The notes under the pieces: generated by a model
Told to the model about the DNA's origin: nothing
What the model saw: the letters and a program-made list of their open reading frames with translations, nothing else
Databases searched by the model: none
Position numbers and translations under genes: made by a program
Source of the DNA: Desulfobacteraceae bacterium
Lineage (GTDB): Bacteria > Desulfobacterota > Desulfobacteria > Desulfobacterales > Desulfosalsimonadaceae
Length of the DNA stretch: 9,362 nt
Assembly (NCBI GenBank): GCA_024636355.1
Contig: JAGXHH010000131.1
Location: 1 to 9,362 of the forward strand
Direction: 5' to 3'
Shown here: positions 1 through 5,678 of the stretch, in pieces
Layout of the letters: each line of letters opens with the position of its first letter
How positions within the stretch are numbered: position 1 is the stretch's first letter

Positions 1-15
1 TCTTGGCTGTTCTTT

Positions 16-62
16 CCCGGGGCGTTGCCCCGGGCTGGTATGTGATGCCCTTTTCAGGGCAT
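16..62. repeat. Two adjacent short hairpins at the window edge
   Basis: Two perfect inverted repeats lie 10 bases apart. CCCGGGGC (16-23) pairs with GCCCCGGG (27-34) around a 3-base loop. ATGCCC (45-50) pairs with GGGCAT (57-62) around TTTTCA. No T-run follows in either direction, so a classical terminator is not supported. The pair may be the end of an intergenic repeat that starts outside the window, or folded RNA at the end of an upstream transcript. Only the pairing itself is seen. Confidence 0.5.
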
Positions 63-75
63 TAAGCTCTCACTT

Positions 76-228
76 ACTGGAGTTTTCCCGATAACCAGAA
101 TTCGCAATTCAGAGTTTGCTATTCACAATTCGCAATTGATTCGAAAGATTAAATCTAAGGCAAATTGTGGATAGTCAATTGCCAATTGCCAATTGCGAAT
201 TGATAATTACTGGAGCAAAGCGGATAAC
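76..228. repeat. Intergenic repeat block bounded by ACTGGAG...GATAAC motifs
   Basis: No gene is supported here. ACTGGAG followed by a variable spacer and GATAAC occurs at 76-97 and again at 209-228 in the same orientation. Between them the DNA is AT-rich and built from AATTCGCAATT-like units: direct copies at 99-109 and 127-137, a perfect 12-bp inverted copy (AATTCGCAATTG at 127-138 against CAATTGCGAATT at 190-201), and short CAATTGC tandem units around 176-196. The same boundary motif recurs at the other end of the window (8217-8237 inverted, 8322-8343 direct), which supports a dispersed repeat family rather than chance. Confidence 0.55.
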
Positions 229-323
229 AAGATAAAATAATACAGTGATCCGTTACAGCCACCTGTTTCGCGAAAATGTCCCGGAAAAAAAGCAGCAATT
301 CTCGATGAACGTCGAAAGGCTCT

Positions 324-383
324 GTAGGAGCGGGCCATGCCCGCGAGGGCGGATGCATTTTCGCGGGCATGGCCCGCTCCTAC
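324..383. repeat. Perfect 23-bp inverted repeat (REP/MITE-like hairpin)
   Basis: The arm at 324-346 (begins GTAGGAGCGGGCC, ends GCCCGCGA) is the exact reverse complement of the arm at 361-383, with a 14-base loop. The stem is very GC-rich and the DNA around it is not. Hairpins starting GTAGGAGCGGG are a familiar class of dispersed extragenic palindrome in proteobacteria (recalled, not searched). It lies 28 bases past the stop of the minus-strand permease pseudogene, so it could also end that transcript, although no T-run follows on the minus strand. A RAYT transposase, the enzyme class tied to such palindromes, is present in this window. Confidence 0.8.
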
Positions 384-411
384 GTGATCACCCGTTAATC
401 ACAGAACCATT

Positions 412-1324
412 TCACCGAGAATTGCTGGTAAAAAAGCCTTTTCGCCCGATCCACAACAAGACCTGGGATATCAGGGCGAGTACCGGCAGTTCAATGAGCG
501 GTCCGACCATCAGGGCAATTGCCACGAGCGGCGCATCGGGGAAGGCGACCAGGGCGATGGCCAGGGCGATCGGCGAGTTTCTGGCCAGTATCGTGAAGCT
601 CAAGGAGACGAAGTTTTCATAATCGCTCCTGAGCCATTTGCTGACAACAAAGGCGAGCAGCAGGTTGCCGCTGAAAAAGATCGCCAGCGGCGGCAGGAGT
701 TCCAGCAGCATCTGGGGATTTTGCGCAATTGCCCTGCCTTCCGAGGCAAAAACGGCCATGATCGTAAGCGCGAGCAGCACGATCTGCCCCGGCTGGATTA
801 CCGGCAGCAGCTGTTTTTCCAGCCATGCTTCGGTTTTGCAGCGGATGATAAGATAGCGCAGGCTGTTTGCCGCAAAAAACGGCAATACCAACACGAGAAG
901 GACACTTTGAAGGATCAGGGGCCAGTCAATCGATAAAACCGTGCCCGCCAGGAAAAGGATGTAGACCGGCAGCAACAGCAGTTGCAGCACCAGGTTCACC
1001 GGCAGCAGCGCGGTGCTCAATGCCAGCGAAGCCGACCCACAGCGCCGGATGATCGTGCAGGAACAGCCAGCCCAGCAGCCACGCCAACAGCGGCGTCCAG
1101 ATAAAGTTTATCATCAGACTGGCGGCGGCGACCCTGCGGTACGCAAACGCGTCCGCAAACCCCTGCAGCGGGACGTGGAGAAACACACCCGTGAGCATCA
1201 GCATCAGCAGCGGCAGGATGAAATGTCCCGCATAGCGCGAAATCCCGGGGTCGCTGCCCAGGGCGAGCCCGACGAAAACGGCGGCCAGGATGATAAATGA
1301 TTGTGCTTTTTCCGCAAAAAACAT
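412..1324 (-). pseudogene. Second ACR3/bile-acid:sodium symporter-type permease, broken by an internal deletion
   Basis: Two overlapping minus-strand frames together make one membrane permease of the BASS superfamily, to which ACR3 arsenite transporters belong. Frame one runs from ATG at 1324 (TTG at 1327 is also possible) for about 99 residues to LHDHPALWVGF. The other frame carries LALSTALLPVN from 1026 and runs about 204 residues to the stop at 412. All of it is hydrophobic with many predicted membrane helices, and the end contains SFTILARNSPIALAIAL, typical of the family. The junction is near 1027. Intact relatives carry about 20 more residues here, with a TPCTDW-type motif that contains the conserved cysteine. 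Those are absent and the frame shifts, so this is more than a one-base slip. About 303 coding residues remain, against roughly 325 expected. It follows the reductase gene by 87 bases on the same strand. Substrate (arsenite or other) is inferred from similarity only. Confidence 0.75.
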
Positions 1325-1411
1325 CAAGGGCTTTTCTCAATAAACTGCCACGGACGCGTTATCCTCGCGCAGCTTCTGCCGCGATCCGCCTGGCAACGAA
1401 ACTGACAGGCA

Positions 1412-2581
1412 CTATCTCAGAGTTTCGAACAGTGCTTCTATCCGGGTTTTCAGCTGGCCGATGTCGCCCTGGGAATAGTCGGATTCCACCTTCAGGAAAC
1501 CAATGCCATGCTGTTCGGCAACATGATTTCCGATCTTGTAGGATTCCAGGTTATAGGCGTGGCAGGCCTGGAGAATAAAATCGATCACCGCGTCCGGTCT
1601 GTATTTCTCGATCATATCCGATAGCGCGTGCAGTCTGCCCGTGTTGGGGGTCATGCAGGCACACGGAATCCTCAGGTAGCGTTCGGCGATGGCCCCTATG
1701 GGATCGCCCGTGTTCTCCTCGATCTCGCCGTTAAAGACCTTGATTCCCGTGCAGGAGTCCGGGGCGACGACCACTCCGCCGGCCTCTTCGATCACATTGA
1801 AGATCTTGGTGGCATCCCCCCCGATCGGACATCCCGTGACCAGTACGCGGGGCGAATCGGGTTTGCCGAAATAGACGCCTTCCGCCACCCGCTTTTCGAG
1901 CTTTTCTATCGATTGCTCCAGCAGCGGAATGATCTCCGGCCCGGTGGAGGGAAGCGCCAGGAAACTGATGTCGTAGATTTCCCGCCAACTGATCACCGGC
2001 GGATGCATGGCGGCATATTCGAAAATCTTTCGCGCCAGGCGGTTTTTGCGATTCGACCACTTAATCGATGCTTCCACCTGCTCATCGGTTGCATGGACCC
2101 CGAGGGTCTCTTCAAGGAATTTCTCAAGCCTCAAAATCATTTGCTTCCAGTTGTCCCTTGCTTCGGGCTGGTCCGGCATCTGAGGAAGATCCATCACGTG
2201 CATCGGCCTGAGTTCGGATATGAGTTCAAACATCTTCTTCTTGCCGTCGCATGTCGTTTCCGCAACCACCGCATCGGCTAAGGCGAAGAACGGACAGGTG
2301 CCTTCCATGACGAACCCGTAGCTCGACTTGATCAAGTCGCACAGGTTTGCCGGAAGTACCGATTCGGCCGTTTCGATCGGAACCCGCGAAAACGAGCACA
2401 ACACGGCGGGCACGATTCCCATTGCCTGCAAAAGCTCGATGGGGGCATACCCGCAGTAGATGCCCACAACCGGCGACCCTTTTGCCTTTCTTCCCTCTAC
2501 ATACTTCAACACCCGTTTTGACGGGGGTTCCCCGGCCAGGCCGTCATTGACAAGCGGCTCGACAGGTTTTCGGCTGTTCAT
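1412..2581 (-). CDS. Double-cubane-cluster anaerobic reductase, 2-hydroxyacyl-CoA dehydratase subunit D (HgdB/YjiM-like) family
   Basis: This is an intact 389-residue protein of the family that includes E. coli YjiM and the DCCP of Carboxydothermus. Members hold an iron-sulfur double-cubane cluster and receive low-potential electrons from a separate ATP-hydrolysing activase. DCCP reduces small molecules such as acetylene; the physiological substrate is usually unknown. Diagnostic stretches are IYCGYAPIELLQAMG (41-55), LPANLCDLIKSSYG (76-89), EGTCPFF (93-99) and AETTCDGKKKMFEL (107-120), with cysteines at 43, 81, 96 and 111 in the usual places; further cysteines at 251, 277, 307, 309 and 340 follow in the second half. 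The start at 2581 is chosen over the upstream in-frame codon at 2662 because AGAGGAAA lies just before it and homology begins soon after. It is cytoplasmic. No activase gene is in the window, so its partner must be elsewhere. It reads in the same direction as the ars genes, 272 bases after the uspA remnant. Confidence 0.88.
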   Translation of the reverse strand: MNSRKPVEPLVNDGLAGEPPSKRVLKYVEGRKAKGSPVVGIYCGYAPIELLQAMGIVPAVLCSFSRVPIETAESVLPANLCDLIKSSYGFVMEGTCPFFALADAVVAETTCDGKKKMFELISELRPMHVMDLPQMPDQPEARDNWKQMILRLEKFLEETLGVHATDEQVEASIKWSNRKNRLARKIFEYAAMHPPVISWREIYDISFLALPSTGPEIIPLLEQSIEKLEKRVAEGVYFGKPDSPRVLVTGCPIGGDATKIFNVIEEAGGVVVAPDSCTGIKVFNGEIEENTGDPIGAIAERYLRIPCACMTPNTGRLHALSDMIEKYRPDAVIDFILQACHAYNLESYKIGNHVAEQHGIGFLKVESDYSQGDIGQLKTRIEALFETLR

Positions 2582-2853
2582 AACTTTTCCTCTTGAATAC
2601 GGGTTGACTCTGATTGCCGATCGGCGCTTCGATTGCGCATCCTTTGATAACCCGGCGGGCAAGCCGCGGTCAAATTGATTATATCCATCATATATGTTTC
2701 AATCATCGACATAATCTATAGGAAGAGAAAAAACTCATAGAAACCGGCTGCTGAACCATTTGCGGGAGACGAATCGAGTTGACGCAATATACCGGTGCCC
2801 GGGCTACAGGCCCCCGTTTCCTCGGGCACCGATACGATCTTTTTTCCACCTGC
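2582..2853 (-). other. Intergenic region upstream of the reductase gene
   Basis: These 272 bases contain no supported gene. Bases 2670-2730 are clearly AT-richer than their surroundings. On the minus strand they contain a TATAAT at 2678-2683, about 97 bases before the reductase start, with only a weak -35 match 17 bases further up. This is the best candidate for a separate reductase promoter, but the support is slight. The other recognisable structure is the hairpin at 2793-2831. Confidence 0.3.
2793..2831 (-). terminator. Possible terminator hairpin after uspA
   Basis: CGGTGCCCG (2793-2801) pairs perfectly with CGGGCACCG (2823-2831), 23 bases beyond the restored uspA stop on the minus strand. 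The 21-base loop can itself form a small GGGC/GCCC stem. There is no clear T-run after it, so intrinsic termination is uncertain; it could instead stabilise the 3' end of the ars message. Confidence 0.35.
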
Positions 2854-3251
2854 TTACCGGTGTTTCCTTTTCTCCGGGGCCGGAATCAGCAGGACCGGCG
2901 CGACCGAACGGCGCGCGACATTGTGACTTACACTGCCGAGCACAAGCTCCCCACGATCAAGGAATGCCCTTCATCGGCTGCGACCCGGACAATCTCCTTT
3001 TTGGGCGCGCCGACCACTGTTCGTACCTCCACTGCAAACCCCTGATCCTCCAGAAGCGCCTTCTGTTCGTCCAGCATCGCCTCGAGCCGATCGGTATGGT
3101 ACGACAGACCGGCGGATGCGGCATCTCCGAAACTGAGGCATTGAAGCAGCAGGCAGTGCTGCGCCCCGAAGGTTCTCAGTTCGGCCAGGCAATTGACCAC
3201 GGCATAGGAGGCCGGGGAAAGATCGGTGGCGACAATAAAGCGTTCAAACAT
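2854..3251 (-). pseudogene. Universal stress protein (UspA family), frameshifted by a short internal deletion
   Basis: From ATG at 3251 (AAGGAG 9 bases before it) the frame reads MFERFIVATDLSP, the usual UspA first strand and ATP-contact aspartate. It continues through VVGAPKKEIVRVAADEGHSLIVG (79-101), then falls out of frame and stops at residue 107. The missing tail is present one frame over: ELVLGSVSHNVARRS, then APVLLIPAP, ending at the stop at 2854-2856. Family members have about ten more residues between LIV and ELVLGS, normally VGSHGRSL-like, which form the first half of the G-2x-G-9x-G(S/T) nucleotide-binding loop. That stretch is deleted, so even frame repair would not restore ATP binding. 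It starts 32 bases after acr3 and is probably cotranscribed with it. Usp genes are often found with ars genes. A truncated 107-residue product is the only alternative. Confidence 0.8.
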
Positions 3252-3283
3252 AACGGGCTTCTCCTTATGTCAGATTGTATGGA

Positions 3284-4351
3284 TCACACCGTTTTGATGT
3301 CGGGTGCCGTCGGAAACCAGGACGTGGTCCGGTTGGCGATCTTGACCAGAAACAGCATCACCGGCACTTCCACCAGCACCCCGACGATGGTGACCAGAAC
3401 CGCGGGCGACGCGGCCCCGAACAAGGTAATGGCCACGGCCACCGCGAGTTCGAAAAAGTTGGAGGCGCCGATCATGCCGGCGGGCGCGGCGACATTATGC
3501 GGCATCCTCAGTTTTTTGGCCGCCAGGTACGCAATGAAGAAAATCAGAGTTGTCTGAATGATCAGGGGAACCGCGATCAGAACGATATGCAGGGGGTTGC
3601 CGAGAATCACATCGCCCTGGAAGGAAAAAATGAGCACAAGCGTCAGCAGCAGCCCCCCGATGGTGATGTTGTTGAATTTGGGGATGAATGCCTGGTTGAA
3701 ATACTGCTCCCCTTTGTTCTTGATCACAAAGTGACGCGTCAATATGCCCCCGGCAAGCGGGATCACCACAAACAGGAAGACCGACAGGAAGAGCGTATCC
3801 CAGGGTATGGTGATACCGCCGACTCCCAGCAGCAGCGCCACGATCGGCGTAAAGGCGACGAGAATGATCAGGTCGTTGGTCGCCACCTGCACTACCGTGT
3901 AGGCGGGATTCCCCCGGGTCAGATGGCTCCAGACAAAGACCATGGCCGTGCATGGGGCCGCGCCGAGAAGCACGGCGCCGGCGAGATAATCCCTGGCCAG
4001 GTCCGGCGGAATCAATGCTTTAAACACCACATAGAAAAAAAACGCGGCAATGCCGAACATGGTAAACGGCTTGATCAACCAGTTGACGGTCCAGGTGATA
4101 AACAGGCCTGTCGGGTTCTTGCCGACATCCTTGATGCTGGCAAAATCGACCTTCATCATCATGGGGTAAATCATCAGCCAAATCAACACCGCGATGGGGA
4201 TCGACACCTTCGCGTATTCGAATTGGGCCAGGACCGAGGGGACGGCCGGGAGGAATTTTCCGATCAGGACCCCGGCGACCATGCACAGGATGACCCACAG
4301 CGTCAGGTTTTTCTCAAAAAAACTGATTCCGGCTGTTTTGCTCTGCTTCAT
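3284..4351 (-). CDS. acr3: ACR3-family arsenite efflux permease
   Basis: This is a full-length 355-residue inner-membrane transporter with about ten hydrophobic helices, which exports trihydroxyarsenite (and in some members antimonite) using the proton motive force. The hallmark is LLGAAPCTAMVFVWSHLTRG (128-147), where Cys134 matches the essential cysteine of characterised ACR3 proteins. VQVATNDLI (154-162) and GASNFFELAVAVAI (295-308) follow, the glutamate at 301 matching the second essential residue. Length and N-terminus (a short charged leader, then the FFEKNLTLWVILCMVAGVLIG helix) are normal. TGGAG lies nine bases before the ATG. Upstream is the arsA remnant (about 70-base gap) and downstream is uspA (32 bases), so it is probably read from the arsR promoter. 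It is the only transporter in the window that looks functional, and it can work without ArsA. Confidence 0.95.
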   Translation of the reverse strand: MKQSKTAGISFFEKNLTLWVILCMVAGVLIGKFLPAVPSVLAQFEYAKVSIPIAVLIWLMIYPMMMKVDFASIKDVGKNPTGLFITWTVNWLIKPFTMFGIAAFFFYVVFKALIPPDLARDYLAGAVLLGAAPCTAMVFVWSHLTRGNPAYTVVQVATNDLIILVAFTPIVALLLGVGGITIPWDTLFLSVFLFVVIPLAGGILTRHFVIKNKGEQYFNQAFIPKFNNITIGGLLLTLVLIFSFQGDVILGNPLHIVLIAVPLIIQTTLIFFIAYLAAKKLRMPHNVAAPAGMIGASNFFELAVAVAITLFGAASPAVLVTIVGVLVEVPVMLFLVKIANRTTSWFPTAPDIKTV

Positions 4352-4421
4352 TTTTCAAAATCTCCACTCATCATTGTTTTGACCATTTGAGCTAACCAGT
4401 AAAATATCCCGATCCCGCCAC

Positions 4422-4712
4422 TCAGGCGGCATACAGTGCCCGCAGGTTCTCCGCCCCGTTCAACTCCTGCGGGACCCACGGGGAAATCACCGTTCTTTGA
4501 GCGTGTCGATCGAGGATTTCCTTCAGGTAGGACATCTCGTCGGCGCCTTTGGCGCAAAGCGCCGGATCACGGGTTCCGGAGAAGGCAAAGCAGCGGTTGA
4601 CGATCCACCCGTAGGGTTCGATACCGGCCCGGCGCAAATCGTCCTGCAGGGCGGACGCCTCATGCGTCGGCGTGGCCTCGGGGAGCGCCACGATGAGCAT
4701 CGATTTCATCAT
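4422..4712 (-). pseudogene. arsA: ArsA arsenite-stimulated ATPase, C-terminal remnant
   Basis: About 96 residues match only the end of ArsA: MLIVALPEATPTHEASALQ near the start, then DDLRRAGIEPYGWIVNRC, GTRDPALCAKGADEM and QRTVISPWVPQELNGAENLRAL. Intact ArsA is around 580 residues with two P-loop ATPase halves. Both GKGGVGKT P-loops and nearly everything else are missing. The start is nevertheless well formed: the ATG at 4712 shares one base with the arsD stop (TGATG) and GGAG lies seven bases upstream, as expected for a real arsD-arsA junction. So the first few codons appear fused in frame to the last 90 or so, pointing to one large internal deletion. It cannot be an ATPase. A longer reading from ATG at 4736 would overlap arsD and is less likely. 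Confidence 0.85.
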
Positions 4713-5107
4713 CAGCATTCTCCTTCGCCACAGCATGGACCATTCGCTGCGGCTGCCGGGAAAGGCGACAATACCGGCTTGTTTTTGATTCCTAATGCTT
4801 CAAGCAGTTCGTCCTTTTCGGGATAACGGTCCTGAAGCCACAATTGATCATCGATGAATATAAAAGGAAGTCGTTTTTCTCCGCCATTGCTGAGCATCGC
4901 CTTGACCTCGGTATTTTCGACGAATGCTTGCGGCTCCTGCCCCAGGTTGTATCGCTCCACACGGATACCCGGCTGGCGGAAACAAATTTCAGCGTTCCGG
5001 CAAACTGCGCGAGCACCGGATCCCGGCCCGCACACGCCGGAGGAACAGCACAGGGCCGGGTCGTAGATTTTCAAAACATGCTGTCTCGATTCCTTTGTAT
5101 CGTTCAT
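4712..5107 (-). CDS. arsD: ArsD arsenite metallochaperone, with an internal out-of-frame segment
   Basis: ArsD binds arsenite and hands it to ArsA; it is also a weak repressor. The 131-residue frame begins KIYDPALCCSSGVCGPGS (13-30) with the essential Cys20-Cys21 and Cys26 site. It resumes at IRVERYNLGQEPQAFVEN (48-65) and continues KRLPFIFIDDQLW. The tail carries a CC pair at 125-126 and a final cysteine. Between residues 31 and 47 the sequence GARAVCRNAEICFRQP is foreign to the family, but another frame of the same bases reads VLAQFAGTLKFVSAS, the normal ArsD sequence. Two compensating indels (about minus 5 near 5017 and plus 2 near 4970) explain this and keep the frame open. The shifted patch adds cysteines at 36 and 42. 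It lies 15 bases after arsR and overlaps the arsA remnant. Function is doubtful, since both helix and partner are damaged. Confidence 0.85.
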   Translation of the reverse strand: MNDTKESRQHVLKIYDPALCCSSGVCGPGSGARAVCRNAEICFRQPGIRVERYNLGQEPQAFVENTEVKAMLSNGGEKRLPFIFIDDQLWLQDRYPEKDELLEALGIKNKPVLSPFPAAAANGPCCGEGEC

Positions 5108-5122
5108 GGTGTTCTCCTTGTT

Positions 5123-5491
5123 TCAGTCATTACATTTTTTCTCTTTTTGCTGTCGGCAGAGAGCCTCTGGACCGGATGAAAGAATCGTTTCCAGAAGCGA
5201 CTGATCCGCGGCGATTTCCGGTGAATCGGATAATGATTCGAGCAGCCACTTGCGTAAGTGCTCCGGAAACGGTTCGGCAAGGCGATAGTAGACCCACCGT
5301 CCATCCTTGCGGTTTTTTACAAGCCGGGCATTCTGCAGAAGGCTCATGTGGCGGGATACGGTCGCCGTCGACAGGTTCAGCATCTCCACGATCTGGCACA
5401 CGCACAGTTCGTCGCACCGCATTAAAGCCGCCGTCACCCGCATCCGGCTTCCATCCCCCAGGGCTTTTGCAATTTTCAGCGGAAGTTCCAT
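5123..5491 (-). CDS. arsR: ArsR/SmtB-family arsenite-responsive repressor
   Basis: This is a 122-residue winged-helix repressor, full length for the family. It shows KIAKALGDGSRMRVTAALMR (6-25), then the metal site CDELCVCQI (26-34), with Cys30 and Cys32 equivalent to the first two arsenite ligands of E. coli ArsR. The third position is not cysteine; Cys26 is a possible substitute. The recognition helix STATVSRHMSLLQNARLV (41-58) and the beta-wing GRWVYYRL (64-71) are intact. AGGTG lies about eight bases before the ATG. As first gene of the minus-strand operon it most likely represses its own promoter and those of arsD, acr3 and uspA until arsenite binds. Unlike arsD, arsA and uspA it has no lesion. 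Confidence 0.93.
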   Translation of the reverse strand: MELPLKIAKALGDGSRMRVTAALMRCDELCVCQIVEMLNLSTATVSRHMSLLQNARLVKNRKDGRWVYYRLAEPFPEHLRKWLLESLSDSPEIAADQSLLETILSSGPEALCRQQKEKKCND

Positions 5492-5534
5492 TTTTTTTAC
5501 ACCTGATTATTTATTTAGCCAATTAACGAAATGG

Positions 5535-5564
5535 AAAATAAGCTACAAGCAATCTCTTGTCAAA
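5535..5564 (-). promoter_or_regulatory. Probable ars operon promoter
   Basis: On the minus strand a perfect TTGACA (5559-5564) is followed after 17 or 18 bases by TTATTT/TATTTT (5535-5541), about 45 bases before arsR. AT-rich DNA just downstream (5508-5535), with ATTTAGCCAATTAACGAAAT near 5513-5532, would be the natural place for an ArsR operator, but its dyad is weak and I do not claim it. Support is the match and position alone. Confidence 0.55.
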
Positions 5565-5598
5565 TCCTTTTTTAAAGAGCAGGGCAATCGAACGGATT

Positions 5599-5638
5599 AA
5601 GTGAAGGAAGTGAAGGTGTCAAAGCTTGAATTATGAAT
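5599..5638. repeat. Left end of the RAYT element: tandem AAGTGAAGG and inverted repeat
   Basis: AAGTGAAGG is present twice in tandem (5599-5607, 5608-5616). The left inverted-repeat arm begins within the second copy: GTGTCAAAGCTTGAATT (5616-5632) is a perfect 17-bp reverse complement of 6631-6647. Allowing two mismatches, the match spans about 26 bases (5613-5638). Each arm is itself nearly palindromic around AAGCTT, as expected for REP-like sequences recognised by RAYT enzymes. Confidence 0.75.
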
Positions 5639-5643
5639 AAATA

Positions 5644-5672
5644 TTGACAATCCTTGTGGTGTTTATTATTCA
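5644..5672 (+). promoter_or_regulatory. Possible promoter of the transposase gene
   Basis: A perfect TTGACA (5644-5649) precedes two -10 candidates: TATTAT (5664-5669, 14-base spacer) and TATTCA (5667-5672, 17-base spacer). The coding ATG is at 5679. With the better-spaced -10, transcription would start at or within a few bases of the ATG, giving a leaderless message. Consistent with this, no Shine-Dalgarno sequence is visible before the ATG. Confidence 0.4.
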
Positions 5673-5678
5673 ACCATC

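Noticed and set aside
99..210. A CRISPR array made from the AATTCGCAATT repeats
   Set aside because: Units are short, irregular and lack constant spacers; no cas genes are present.
245..622. A 125-codon plus-strand frame
   Set aside because: It runs through the 23-bp hairpin and then antisense to the permease pseudogene; composition is repeat-like.
1628..2281. A 217-codon plus-strand frame opposite the double-cubane reductase
   Set aside because: Antisense shadow: no ribosome binding site and no recognisable motif, while the other strand is clearly a conserved enzyme.
3275..4390. A 371-codon open frame opposite acr3 on the plus strand
   Set aside because: It is rich in Q, H, D and G, matches no fold I recognise, and lies exactly antisense to an intact, well-conserved transporter; it is a shadow of GC-biased codons.
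4736..5107. Programmed frameshifting in arsD as the explanation of the shifted segment
   Set aside because: Two separate shifts in opposite directions would be needed and no slippery heptamer is visible at either point; indels explain it more simply.
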